NCBI GenBank assembly: GCA_025937895.1
Contig: JAICQL010000032.1
Coordinates: 1 to 49,922 of the forward strand
Direction of reading: 5' to 3'
DNA: 49,922 bases
Origin: Polyangiaceae bacterium
GTDB taxonomy: Bacteria > Myxococcota_A > Polyangia > Polyangiales > Polyangiaceae
Shown: in pieces, positions 8,125 to 16,768 of the stretch
Position numbering within the stretch: position 1 is the stretch's first letter
How the letters are laid out: each line of letters opens with the position of its first letter
Program-made: the position numbers and the translations under genes
Notes under the pieces: model-generated
What the model was told of the DNA's origin: nothing
The model's database searches: none
What the model saw: only the letters and a program-made list of their open reading frames with translations

Positions 8125-9600
8125 ATGGAGCTCTACCGCCCGCGCCACAGCACCGCTCAGCCCTGGCAGCCAGCCCGCGTCTCGCCGCGCACGGTGCTCG
8201 GGTTGCTGTGTGCGGGCGCGCTGTCGCTGAGCGCGTGCACCCGGAGATCTCCTGCGCCACAGCTCGAGTCGAGCGGCGCCGCGGGCGCGCCCCCCGTGGC
8301 CTCGAGCGCAGAGGCCGCGGCAGCGCAGCCAGTGCTGAGACATGGCCTGCCCTGGTATGAGGATGCGCCGGACGCAGCGTTCGCCGCAGCACGCGCGCAG
8401 GGTAAGCTGCTGCTGGTCGATCTCTGGGCACCCTGGTGCCACAGCTGCCTGTCCATGCAGAGCTTCGTGCTCACCGCACAGAACCTGCCGGCCATCACGC
8501 GCCGCTTCATCCTGCTGGCCATCGACACCGAGCGCGCGGAGAATGCAGCCTTCTTGCAGAAGCTGCCGGTGACGGTCTGGCCCACGTTCTACGTCACCAG
8601 CCCCGAGGGCGAGGTGCTCGGGCGCTGGCTGGGCACGGCTGCTGCGGCGGAGTTTGCGCGTTTCCTGGCCGAGAGCGATCGCGCGGCGGAGCTGCGCAAC
8701 AGCGATCGCTTGCCGCCAAGTGATCCGCGCGTGGCGCTGGCCCTCGCCGATCAGCTGGCCACGCGCCGCGAGTTTGCGCAGGCAGCGGAGCAATATGCTC
8801 GCGCGCTGGCGCTGGCTCCCGCCGACTGGCCACGCCGTCCGGAGACGCTGGTGGCGCAGATCACTTCGCTCGCGAAGGTGCGCGCCGATCGCGCCTGCCT
8901 GGAGCTGGCGGACGGCTCGCTGGCCCAGACGGGGCGCTCCGTCAGCGCCGTGGACTTTGCCGCCTACGCGCTCTCGTGCGCGGATGATGCAGCGCCGGGC
9001 GATCCGCTGGCTGCGCGCGTGCGCACTCGGACGGAGTTGCTGATGGGCGAGCTGTGCCAGCAGAGCGACTCGGCGCTGACCCCCGATGATCAAGCCGGCG
9101 CTTGCGCGAACCTGGCGGAGGCGCGCACTGCCCTGAGCGACGCGACGGGAGCACGCGCCGCGCACGAGCAGCGCGTGGCCATCCTGCAGCGCGCCGGCGC
9201 CGGCAAGCCCGACTCGATCGCGGTCGCGCTGGACTGGGCCCTGACCGACTCGCTGATCACACTGGGCCGCGCGCAGGAGGCGCTCGAGCTCTCGCTGCGG
9301 CGCGAGCGCGCCCTGCCCAACAACTACAATCCCCCTCACTATCAGGCCAAGGCGCTCCGGGCGCTGGGGCGGCATGAGGAGGGCCTGGCGGCGATAGAGC
9401 GCAGCCTCGCGCTGGCCTATGGCCCCCGGCGCGTGTCGCTGCTCAGCCTGAAGATCGATCTGCTGCTGGCGGCAGGTCGCAAGGAGCGGGCGCGCGACGT
9501 GCTGGTGGAGCAGGTCGCGCAGTACCGGGCGCTGCCCGACGCGCAGCAGCAGCCCGCGCAGCTGGCGCGACTGGAGAAGCGCCTGACCGAGTGGCAATGA
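8125..9600 (+). CDS. Thioredoxin-fold lipoprotein with TPR-like C-terminal half
   Basis: The ATG at 8125 is chosen because it places a signal segment (RTVLGLLCAGALSLSAC) near the N-terminus with lipobox L-S-A-C at Cys38, predicting a lipoprotein on the periplasmic side of a membrane. Residues about 80-190 carry a thioredoxin fold: LLLVDLWAPWCHSCLSMQSF has the W-C-x-x-C redox motif (CHSC), and the cis-Pro is supplied by VTVWPTFYV. Such proteins resemble the C-terminal domain of DsbD and act in periplasmic thiol reduction or cytochrome biogenesis. Residues about 210-490 are Ala/Leu-rich paired helices (FAQAAEQYARALALAP; RAQEALELSLRRERALP) typical of tetratricopeptide repeats. It is divergent from the AsmA-like gene and convergent with the GH43 gene. 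A redox function is well supported; the partner is unknown. Confidence 0.85.
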   Translation: MELYRPRHSTAQPWQPARVSPRTVLGLLCAGALSLSACTRRSPAPQLESSGAAGAPPVASSAEAAAAQPVLRHGLPWYEDAPDAAFAAARAQGKLLLVDLWAPWCHSCLSMQSFVLTAQNLPAITRRFILLAIDTERAENAAFLQKLPVTVWPTFYVTSPEGEVLGRWLGTAAAAEFARFLAESDRAAELRNSDRLPPSDPRVALALADQLATRREFAQAAEQYARALALAPADWPRRPETLVAQITSLAKVRADRACLELADGSLAQTGRSVSAVDFAAYALSCADDAAPGDPLAARVRTRTELLMGELCQQSDSALTPDDQAGACANLAEARTALSDATGARAAHEQRVAILQRAGAGKPDSIAVALDWALTDSLITLGRAQEALELSLRRERALPNNYNPPHYQAKALRALGRHEEGLAAIERSLALAYGPRRVSLLSLKIDLLLAAGRKERARDVLVEQVAQYRALPDAQQQPAQLARLEKRLTEWQ

Positions 9601-9616
9601 GCCGCGCACCTCACCT

Positions 9617-9643
9617 CGCGAGCCTGACCAGCGCAGGCTCGCG
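9617..9643. terminator. Bidirectional 10-bp hairpin between convergent genes
   Basis: CGCGAGCCTG (9617-9626) and CAGGCTCGCG (9634-9643) are perfect inverted repeats separated by 7 bases. They lie in the 60-bp gap between the thioredoxin-TPR gene (plus) and the GH43 gene (minus). No U-tract follows on either strand. Confidence 0.5.
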
Positions 9644-9660
9644 CGCGCGGCTGCTCGGGC

Positions 9661-10704
9661 TCAGGCGGGCACTACCTTCTGAATCGAGCCATCCGCCAGG
9701 TGCTGCAGCGGCGCCACCTTCACGCAGCGCAGGTGGGTGACTCCGCCGGACAGCGAGCTGTCATGGTAAAAGAGGTACCACTGGCCCCGGAACTCGACGA
9801 TCGAGTGGTGCGTGGTCCAGCCCAGCACGGGCTCCAGGATGCGACCGCGGTACGTGAACGGACCCGTCGGGCTCTTGCCGGTGGCGTACGCCAGGTAGTG
9901 TGTATCCCCGGTGGAATACGAGAAGTAGTACGTGCCCTGGTGCTTGTGCATCCAGCTGGCCTCGAAGAAGCGCCGATCATGATCGCCCGCGCGCAGCGGC
10001 GAGCCGTCCGCGTCCAGGAGCACAATCTCCTGCGGAGCTGAGGCGAACGCGGTCAGATCCTGGCTCAGCCGCGCCACTCGGGGCCCGATCGCCGGGGCGC
10101 TGTCCGCCGGCTCCTTACCGTTGGGGTCGTATTTGCCGGTCTGCCAGCGCTGCAGCTGGCCGCCCCAGATGCCGCCAAAATACAGATACGCCTGCCCGTC
10201 GTCGTCGATGAAGGAGCAGGGATCGATGCTGAAGCTGCCCGCGATGGGCTCCGGACGAGCCTTGAAAGGGCCCTCCGGGCGCGAGCTGGTGGCGACGCCG
10301 ATGCGAAAGATGCCCTGCTCGTCCTTGGCTGGAAAGAACAGGTAGTAGACGCCGTCACGGCAGGCAGCGTCGGGGGCCCACATCTGCTTGCTGGCCCAGG
10401 GCACGTCGCGAACGTGCAGCGCAGGGCCGTGGTCGATTACCGGGCTCTGCAGATCATCCATCGACAGCACGTGGTAATCGACCATGTCGAAGTGACCGCC
10501 TTCATCGTCGAAGGGCGCGCCGGCATCCACGTCGTGTGACGGATAGACGTAGATGCGCCCCTCGAACACGTGCGCGGAGGGATCCGCCGTGAACAGGTGC
10601 GAGACCAGCGGCTTGCCTGGCTCTACCGGCTTGCCCACCTGGACCTGCCCTGGAGCGGGCTGGCTGTCAGAAATCGTCTTTTTATCGGCATTTTGCGCAC
10701 CCAT
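9661..10704 (-). CDS. Glycoside hydrolase family 43 protein
   Basis: With the start at ATG 10704 the product is 347 residues, a single five-bladed propeller domain. The three GH43 carboxylates are visible: Asp41 in FTADPSAHVF (general base), Asp161 in FSIDPCSFIDDDG (pKa modulator) and Glu248 in RRFFEASWMHKH (general acid). Sequences such as KQMWAPDAACRDGVYYLFFP are also typical of the fold. Family members are beta-xylosidases, alpha-L-arabinofuranosidases and related arabinan or xylan enzymes; the substrate cannot be told here. No signal peptide is visible, so it may be cytoplasmic and act on imported oligosaccharides. The frame stays open upstream to 10941, but that stretch is Cys/Arg-rich and not like the family. 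Confidence 0.88.
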   Translation of the reverse strand: MGAQNADKKTISDSQPAPGQVQVGKPVEPGKPLVSHLFTADPSAHVFEGRIYVYPSHDVDAGAPFDDEGGHFDMVDYHVLSMDDLQSPVIDHGPALHVRDVPWASKQMWAPDAACRDGVYYLFFPAKDEQGIFRIGVATSSRPEGPFKARPEPIAGSFSIDPCSFIDDDGQAYLYFGGIWGGQLQRWQTGKYDPNGKEPADSAPAIGPRVARLSQDLTAFASAPQEIVLLDADGSPLRAGDHDRRFFEASWMHKHQGTYYFSYSTGDTHYLAYATGKSPTGPFTYRGRILEPVLGWTTHHSIVEFRGQWYLFYHDSSLSGGVTHLRCVKVAPLQHLADGSIQKVVPA

Positions 10705-11066
10705 GCGGACCGAGCTACTCCAGCGCGCAGCCGGTTTCAAGTCGGCGGCCCGGGGCCTGCAAACTTTCCGCGCAGCGCAATACTGGCTGCTTGCAGGGCC
10801 GGCGCACGTGCGCACGCGACAATCCCGGTCATACTTCAGGAAGCAAGCTCGTTTTTCGAGCGAGCCTCGGGCCTGGCCCGCGCACTCTTTCTGCCTGCGG
10901 CACTTTCGCGCCTCAGGCAATTTCTCCAGAGACAGCTGCACACGGAGTGGCTGCTGGGGCGAGCAAGAGCGCCCGCCGGCTGCGCCTGATCCGCCCCGCG
11001 CGAGCGCGAGGCACGGCGGACTGTTGCGCGGTGATTCAGCCGGCGCGGCCGCCAGCTGAAATCTTC
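10705..11066. other. Divergent intergenic region between GH43 and desaturase genes
   Basis: This 362-bp stretch separates two divergent starts and must hold both promoters. It is less G+C-rich than its surroundings near 10820-10930. Reading frames that cross it are extensions of the flanking genes or Ser/Arg/Cys-rich and do not look coding. I see no clear operator. Confidence 0.4.
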
Positions 11067-11984
11067 ATGTCCAGCGGCTCCCCCCCTCCCCACTCGGCCC
11101 CCGAAACTTCAACCCCCGCTGCGCGCTCCGCGCGCGCAATGAGCGCGCTCTCCACGGTGCTCACCCTGGTCATGCACGCCACCGTGCTGCTGGTCTTCTG
11201 GGTGCCCTGGACCTGGCAGCTGCTGGCGCTGGCTGCGGGTAGCTACCTGCTCCGGATGTGGGCCATCACCGCCGGCTATCATCGCTACTTCTCGCACCGA
11301 GCCTTCAAGACGTCGCGCGCCTTTCAGCTGGTGCTCGGGGTGCTGGGCACGACCGCCATGCAGAATGGGCCGCTGTGGTGGTCCAGCTGGCACAGGCGCC
11401 ATCACCGCTACTCCGACACGGCCAGGGACGCGCACTCGCCGGTGCAGCGAGGCTTCTGGCATGCACATATCGGCTGGTTCCTGGACGGCAGCCACGATCA
11501 CCCGAGCCTCGCCAACGTGCGAGATCTGGCGCGCTATCCCGAGCTGCGCTTCCTCGATCGCCACAAGTGGCTGCCGCTGATCGCGTACGCGGGTGCAATG
11601 TACTGGCTGGCAGGCTTTCCCGGGCTGGTGTGGGGCTTCTTCGTGAGCACCATCGCCTGTCTGCAGGTCACCATGTGCATCAACTCGCTGGCGCACGTGT
11701 GGGGCTCACGCCGCTTCGACACGCCCGACGACTCGCGCAACAACGCCCTGCTGGCGCTGCTCACCCTGGGTGAGGGCTGGCACAACAACCATCACCACGA
11801 CATGAACAGCGCGCGCCAGGGCTTGCGCTGGTGGGAGCTGGACGTGACATACGCCAGCCTCTGGCTGCTGGAGAAGCTGGGCGTGATCTGGGAGCTGCGG
11901 CGGCCCAGCGAACGCGGGCCGCTGCGCCGCCGCGCCGCACGGTTGCCTGAAGGCGCGCCCGCGCCCGATGGCACGTCGCTCTAG
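11067..11984 (+). CDS. Membrane-bound fatty acid (acyl-CoA type) desaturase
   Basis: The 305-residue protein carries the three histidine boxes that bind the di-iron centre of delta-9-type desaturases: GYHRYFSHRAF, WHRRHHRYSD and EGWHNNHHHDMNSAR. Hydrophobic segments flank them (LVMHATVLLVFWVPWTWQLL; LIAYAGAMYWLAGFPGLVWG), giving the usual four-helix membrane topology. The enzyme would introduce a cis double bond into a saturated acyl chain and so adjust membrane fluidity. ATG 11067 is chosen as the first in frame; ATG 11139 would remove a 24-residue Ser/Pro/Ala-rich leader and is an alternative. No electron-donor gene is adjacent. The stop codon is the loop of a hairpin shared with the convergent lectin gene. 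Confidence 0.92.
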   Translation: MSSGSPPPHSAPETSTPAARSARAMSALSTVLTLVMHATVLLVFWVPWTWQLLALAAGSYLLRMWAITAGYHRYFSHRAFKTSRAFQLVLGVLGTTAMQNGPLWWSSWHRRHHRYSDTARDAHSPVQRGFWHAHIGWFLDGSHDHPSLANVRDLARYPELRFLDRHKWLPLIAYAGAMYWLAGFPGLVWGFFVSTIACLQVTMCINSLAHVWGSRRFDTPDDSRNNALLALLTLGEGWHNNHHHDMNSARQGLRWWELDVTYASLWLLEKLGVIWELRRPSERGPLRRRAARLPEGAPAPDGTSL

Positions 11985-11993
11985 CGGCGTGCC
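11970..11993. terminator. Hairpin centred on the desaturase stop codon
   Basis: GGCACG (11970-11975) pairs with CGTGCC (11988-11993); inside, a T-G pair and CGCT (11977-11980) with AGCG (11983-11986) extend the stem. The desaturase stop TAG (11982-11984) is at the tip. The convergent lectin gene ends 14 bp further on. No U-tract is present. Confidence 0.5.
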
Positions 11994-12006
11994 CGCAGGG
12001 CCGAGC

Positions 12007-12717
12007 TCACTCCTGGCTGCGCTCGCACACGTAAGGGATCACGTTCGTGCACGGCCGGTCATTCCAGGTCCCGGCCGGGGCCGTCTTCACCACGCAGTCT
12101 TCACGATCCTGAAAGTCGTCCGGCTGCCCCGGGCTCCAGTTGGTGAACGTGAGCGGCGCACCGCCGCTCCAGAACATGCGGCCCTCCTGCACGCGATCGC
12201 TGGCCGCGATCCAGAAGGTGGCGGTCATGTGCTCGCCGAGCAGCTCGTCCTCTTCACGCGACTCGATGCTCACCAGGCTGCCACCCCAGCTCTCGCACGC
12301 GACCAGCGCATCGGGCCACGTGGCGTTCTGACTGGAGAGGAGATAGCAGCTGGCGCCATCGCTGCTCGCGAACTCGCCCTCGCCTGCGCAGGTGGGCTCG
12401 GGCTCCGGCGCAGGCGGCTCCTCAGCCAGCCCCGGATCGAGCGCCACTTCACCGTCACCGGGCAAGCCCTCCGCCAGCTCGGGGTCCATTGCCACGGGTA
12501 GCTGCTCGCCAGCCTCTGCCCCAGGCTCGACCGCCAGTTCGTCAGCGCCATCGGGGATGGCGGCAGGCTCGGGCTCCAGCGCGGCGGGGACGTCTGCCAC
12601 TTCCCGCTGGCCACTCGAGTACGAGGAGATGGGCTCCATCGACAAGCAGCCGACGCTGGCCCACAGCAGGCAAAGCGGCGCCTGCATGCGCATGAGCTTT
12701 CGCGAGTCTCTCATCAT
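12007..12717 (-). CDS. C-type-lectin-domain lipoprotein
   Basis: The 236-residue product has a basic N-terminus, a short hydrophobic stretch (MQAPLCLLWASVGC) with a lipobox-like Cys24, then an acidic Pro/Glu/Ala-rich linker of about 85 residues, and a C-type lectin-like domain from Cys110 to the end. In that domain the disulfide cysteines (141 with 231, 208 with 223) are present, as are two calcium- and sugar-binding motifs, Q-P-D at 198-200 and W-N-D at 218-220. In animal lectins QPD directs galactose-type binding, whereas EPN directs mannose-type binding. Cell-surface display and carbohydrate recognition, for example of prey or matrix glycans, is the natural inference. The gene is monocistronic and faces an unusually long non-coding stretch. 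Confidence 0.85.
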   Translation of the reverse strand: MMRDSRKLMRMQAPLCLLWASVGCLSMEPISSYSSGQREVADVPAALEPEPAAIPDGADELAVEPGAEAGEQLPVAMDPELAEGLPGDGEVALDPGLAEEPPAPEPEPTCAGEGEFASSDGASCYLLSSQNATWPDALVACESWGGSLVSIESREEDELLGEHMTATFWIAASDRVQEGRMFWSGGAPLTFTNWSPGQPDDFQDREDCVVKTAPAGTWNDRPCTNVIPYVCERSQE

Positions 12718-13755
12718 GGTTGCGTCCAGTTCCGGCTCGGCGAGCGCTTGGCGCCCGACTATGACGCGAAGCGTGAGCTCTCTCGCTGTCTACACAGCAC
12801 GCTATCACGAATGTGGGTATGCGCACGACATTGTCCACACCATGCGGTTGGCGCAGCACCCGCTGCATGAAACAAACGGCACGCTGCCCTGAAGCCCACG
12901 CGGCGAGAAGCCTGAAGCCGCCGTTTGACGCGGCTCAGTGCGTTTCGCCCCTGTGTTGCCCGTGCCTCCGTTCAGTATGAGCTTCCAAATCACTGTCAAG
13001 AAGACTCCGGCGCAGCGCGCCAGCCACGCTGCCGTGCAGCAGCGCGCAGCGTCGCAGTCATCGAGAGACCGCGCGCACTTTGTCATGCGACTGCGTCCGC
13101 TGCGAGGCATCGGAGGAGCGCGATGTGAGATCCAGTGGTGTGCCGAGCAAGCGCAACGGGGCAGCCCGCGAAGCTCGAGCAGGCGCGGGGCGCGGGCAAA
13201 CGAGCTTCGTAGAACGAGCGCGGGCGAGCGTGGCAGATGCGCGGCAACGAAGCGGCCTCGCTCACGTGCCACCCCCGGGCGGCGGGTCCCTTGCAATGAG
13301 CGCCGGGGCGCGTCATATTGGCTCGGCCATGTATTTGTTCAGCGCACTACGCTTTCTCTGAGGCGTCGCTCTGGCGGTGAGCCCGCTCGTGCACCGTACC
13401 GATACGTGATCGGTCTGCCTGCCTGACCAGCCGCTACCTGCTGGTAGCCACCTGATGAGAGGGCATGTCCGGTCCGTTGGATGCAATCCGAGCAATGAGG
13501 CACCGCCAGCGATGTTTCGAGCCTCAGCCCTCGAGCCCGACTCTCACGAGGCCGACTCTCACGACGCGGTCTCTCACGAGCCAGCCTCTCCCGAGGCCGT
13601 CTCGCTCCAGGGCAGAGGCCGCTCGAGCGTAGACGCTCTCCACATGGAGCGCCCCAGTCTGCTGGCTGGGCTGTCGCTCCGCTCTCCATGGCTTGGCGGC
13701 GCCCAGCGCCGCACGAGCTGAAAGTATCTTCATTGCACCTCTGAAAGAGGGCCGT
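12718..13755. other. Long stretch without a convincing gene
   Basis: Over 1 kb between the lectin and hflX starts has no frame with normal codon use: every open frame here is rich in Arg, Ser, Cys and Trp, and none carries a recognisable domain. The stretch is somewhat less G+C-rich than its neighbours. It contains five tandem 15-bp units at 13533-13607 and must hold the promoters of both flanking genes. A decayed gene or a non-coding RNA cannot be excluded. Confidence 0.45.
13533..13607. repeat. Five tandem degenerate 15-bp units
   Basis: Units start at 13533, 13548, 13563, 13578 and 13593. They share the core GAGGCCGNCTCTCAC with one to five changes each; the first two differ at one base. 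The array is about 150 bp upstream of the hflX start and lies in a region with no convincing gene. Confidence 0.75.
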
Positions 13756-15054
13756 ATGACCAAACCGACTCCGTCGTCGTCCACCATTGCTACTCAAGGT
13801 CCGCCGCGCGGCGCGATCCTCATCGCCGCCGCCAGCGGGCAAACCGAGCACGAGGTTCAGGTCTCGTTGCATGAGCTGCGGGCCTTGCTGGCGGGCCTCG
13901 GCATTCCCACTCTCGATCGCCTCGTCCAGCGCCGGCTGGAGGGCTCCTCCTCACTCGTTCTCGGCAGCGGCAAGCTGGCGGAGCTGCGCCAGCTGCTGGA
14001 AGCTCACACGCCACCCGAGGGCGAGAGCCCGTTCGTGGTGTTCGACGGCGAGCTCACGCCCGGCCAGCAGCGCAACCTGGGTGAGGAGCTGGGGGTAGAC
14101 GTCTTCGATCGCACCGAGGTCATCCTGCGCATCTTTGCCCGGCGCGCGCAGACCAAGACGGCGCGCCTGGAGGTGGAGCTGGCGCGCCTCAACTACGAGG
14201 CGCCGCGGCTGCGCGATGATTCCTCGCTCGACACCCAGGAGGGTGGCGGCGGGCGCGGTGGCAAGGGGCACAGCAACCTACAGCTGCGCAAGCAGCTGAT
14301 CCGCCGTCAGGTGGCGCAGGTGCGGCAAGAGCTGGAGCGCGAGACAGGCCAGCGTCACACCCGCCGCAACCGGCGCGAGGAGACACCCGTGGTGGCGCTG
14401 GTCGGCTACACCAACGCCGGCAAGTCCTCCTTGATGCGGGCGCTCACCGGGGCCGAGGCCTACGTGGAGGATCAGCTGTTCGCCACCCTGGGCACCCTGG
14501 TGCGGGCCATCCCCGACAGCACGCCGCGCATCCTGGTGGCAGACACGGTGGGCTTCATCCGCAACCTGCCCAACCATCTGCTCGCGTCGTTCCGCACCAC
14601 CCTGGACGAGGCGCTCGATGCGGACCTGCTACTACATGTGGTGGATGCGTCGGATACGGAGTGGCGGGCGCAGCTGGAGGTGACGCGCAGCGTCCTGCAG
14701 GAGGTGGACGCCTCCAGCATCCCCGCGCGGCTGGTCTTCAACAAGATCGACAGGGTGAGCGCGGAGGTGCAGCAGGAGTTGCTCGCTGAATTCCCGGAGT
14801 CCATCGCGGTGAGCGCCCACTCGCCGGCAGACGCGGCGCGCCTGCGTGCCGCCCTGGTGGCCTTCTTCGAGGCGGACTACGCCGAGGGCGTGCTGGAGAT
14901 CCCCTTCTCGCGCGGCCAGATGATCGGCGAGATCCACTCTCAGGCTCGCGTATTATCGCAATCCTACACGGCCGATGGATCGGTGTTGAACGTCCGCGCT
15001 CGGGCCAGCCTGCTGCGCGACTGGCGCCAGCGCCTGGCGGAAGACAGCGCCTGA
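13756..15054 (+). CDS. hflX: GTPase HflX (ribosome-associated)
   Basis: The start ATG 13756 follows a GAAAGAGG site. The 432-residue protein has the HflX N-terminal domain (FVVFDGELTPGQQRNLGE at 93-110; DRTEVILRIFARRAQTK), the Gly-rich GGGGRGGKG linker at 163-171, a coiled helical segment and a TRAFAC-class GTPase domain with P-loop GYTNAGKSS at 217-225, DTVGFIRNLP (G3) and NKID (G4). HflX binds the 50S subunit or 70S ribosome near the E site, and in several bacteria splits or rescues stalled ribosomes after heat or antibiotic stress. Length and domain order match the family. No hfq or hflK/hflC gene is adjacent, so it stands alone as in many non-enterobacteria. Confidence 0.96.
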   Translation: MTKPTPSSSTIATQGPPRGAILIAAASGQTEHEVQVSLHELRALLAGLGIPTLDRLVQRRLEGSSSLVLGSGKLAELRQLLEAHTPPEGESPFVVFDGELTPGQQRNLGEELGVDVFDRTEVILRIFARRAQTKTARLEVELARLNYEAPRLRDDSSLDTQEGGGGRGGKGHSNLQLRKQLIRRQVAQVRQELERETGQRHTRRNRREETPVVALVGYTNAGKSSLMRALTGAEAYVEDQLFATLGTLVRAIPDSTPRILVADTVGFIRNLPNHLLASFRTTLDEALDADLLLHVVDASDTEWRAQLEVTRSVLQEVDASSIPARLVFNKIDRVSAEVQQELLAEFPESIAVSAHSPADAARLRAALVAFFEADYAEGVLEIPFSRGQMIGEIHSQARVLSQSYTADGSVLNVRARASLLRDWRQRLAEDSA

Positions 15055-15202
15055 GCGGCCCTGTTTTTCCGTTTCACAGCTGGCATTTGTGCCGCATCCG
15101 GTCGCTTCCGGGCTTAAGATCGGCGCTTTGCCGGTCGCTGCCGCCAAGGTCGCACCTCACGCGCAAATGCCAGCGTTTTCCGTTGTCTGCTATACCTTGG
15201 GA

Positions 15203-16768
15203 ATGACCTCGCTGCGGCGCCTTGCTGGGCTGACCTTGCTCGGCGTCGCGGGCGTCATCTTCGCGCGCTCCTCACCCGCACCAGAGGCACCCGCCCTGGC
15301 CAGCGTTGCACCGGGTCTGCGCGAGGGCGCGCTCAGCGACGGTGCCGAGCTCGCCGATCCGCGACAGCCGGTGTACAGCTCGGCCATCCTGCGCTGGCGC
15401 TCTCACGCGCAGGAGCGCATCCTCGGTCGCGATCAGGGCACTGAAGACGCCTTCGGCCACGTCATCCCCGCGCGGCGCGTGGCGCTGGATGAGGGGCAGG
15501 TGCCCGCGCCCATCAACGGCAACGGTCTGGGCCAGTTCGTCCCGGTGGAGAACGAGGCGGCGCTGGCACAGTTCCACGCCGCGCTGGACGCGCTGGTCGC
15601 CCATCCCGATCAGAAGAACAAGGTGCGCATCGCCGCGTACGGTGCCTCGCACACTCAGGCGGACGTGTACGCCAGCTACCTGCGCTACTACCTGCAGGAG
15701 CGCTTCGGCAACGGCGGCCCGGGCTTCTTCCCGCTGGGCATGGAGCGTGGCTGGTCGAAGCACCACTTCGCGATCAAGAGCCGCGGCGTGGACGTGGAGT
15801 ACGTGACCAGCAAGGGCCCGCCCCCACACGGCCGCTTCGGGCTCTCCGGCTCTGCTGCAGTCACCGGTCCCAACGGCTGGATCCGCATCACCCCTCGAGA
15901 CGGTAGCGATCCAGAGCTGGCCGCCAGCCAGTACGGCCTGTACTACGCGGCAGAGCCAGCCGGCGGTGAGCTGAGCGTCAGCGTCGGCGTCGGCGCGCCG
16001 CAGCTGCTCTCTGCTCGCTCGGAGACGGTGGAGCCGCGCTTTCAGCTGTTCGAGCGCCAGCTGGGCTGGCACAGCGTGGAGGTGCGCGGCACGGGCGAGG
16101 GCAGCACGCGCCTCTTCGGGCTGAGCATCGAGCGCAAGCAACCCGGCATCGTGCTCGACACGCTCGGCATCCGCGGCACGCGCGCCGCCACCATGCTGTT
16201 CTGGGATCGCGCGCTGTGGGAGGAGCCGCTGCGCCAGCGCGCGCCCGATCTGGTGCTGCTGGCCTACGGCACGAACGAGACCACCGATCGCAGTCAGCCG
16301 ATCGAGGAGTATCAAGCCTCGCTGGAGCGCGTGCTCGACAAGGTGCGGCAGGCGCTGCCCGGTGCCAGCTGCGTGCTGGTGGGCCCGGGGGATTTTCCGA
16401 AGGCGCAGGGCAACGGCTGGGTCACGCGCCCCCGCCTGCTGGAGATCATCGCCGTGCAGCGCCAGCTGGCACCGCGCTTCGGCTGTGGCTTCTGGGATGC
16501 GTACAGCTTCATGGGTGGCGCGGGCTCGATGGTGGAGTGGGTTCGCGCCCATCCCCGCCTGGGCGCGATGGATCACATCCACCTCACCACCCGCGGCTAC
16601 GTGCGCATGGGCATGGCGCTGGGTGATGCGCTGCTGCGGGCGTACGACGCCCGCCATGTGCCGGCCTACGCCCGCGTCGCAGTTCAGCGCGAGTCGGAGC
16701 GGCTGGGCTCGGCCGTCAGAGACTCGGGCGTACGCGCCGTCGCGGGCTCTGGCTCCGACTCGCTGTAG
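15203..16768 (+). CDS. Secreted SGNH-type esterase (acyl hydrolase/transferase)
   Basis: The ATG at 15203 gives 521 residues with a basic signal segment (TSLRRLAGLTLLGVAGVIFA) followed by Pro/Ala, so export is expected. The SGNH signature is complete though variant: Ser149 in AYGASHTQAD (block I), YGTNETTD (block III) and Asp457-x-x-His460 in MDHIHLTTRG (block V). A beta-sandwich-like insert (about 220-320) precedes the second half of the fold, as in AlgX- or PatB-like enzymes. The gene converges tail-to-tail with another SGNH gene and the two coding regions overlap by 85 bp. With the MBOAT gene beyond, it probably adds or removes acetyl groups on an extracellular polymer. A frame extension upstream to 15089 looks non-coding. 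Confidence 0.85.
   Translation: MTSLRRLAGLTLLGVAGVIFARSSPAPEAPALASVAPGLREGALSDGAELADPRQPVYSSAILRWRSHAQERILGRDQGTEDAFGHVIPARRVALDEGQVPAPINGNGLGQFVPVENEAALAQFHAALDALVAHPDQKNKVRIAAYGASHTQADVYASYLRYYLQERFGNGGPGFFPLGMERGWSKHHFAIKSRGVDVEYVTSKGPPPHGRFGLSGSAAVTGPNGWIRITPRDGSDPELAASQYGLYYAAEPAGGELSVSVGVGAPQLLSARSETVEPRFQLFERQLGWHSVEVRGTGEGSTRLFGLSIERKQPGIVLDTLGIRGTRAATMLFWDRALWEEPLRQRAPDLVLLAYGTNETTDRSQPIEEYQASLERVLDKVRQALPGASCVLVGPGDFPKAQGNGWVTRPRLLEIIAVQRQLAPRFGCGFWDAYSFMGGAGSMVEWVRAHPRLGAMDHIHLTTRGYVRMGMALGDALLRAYDARHVPAYARVAVQRESERLGSAVRDSGVRAVAGSGSDSL

Noticed and set aside
7780..9609. 609-codon open frame on the minus strand
   Set aside because: It is antisense to the thioredoxin-TPR gene, which shows CHSC and a lipobox on the plus strand.
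12805..13426. Open frames in the gap upstream of hflX
   Set aside because: They are rich in Arg, Ser, Cys and Trp on either strand and have no clear start or domain.
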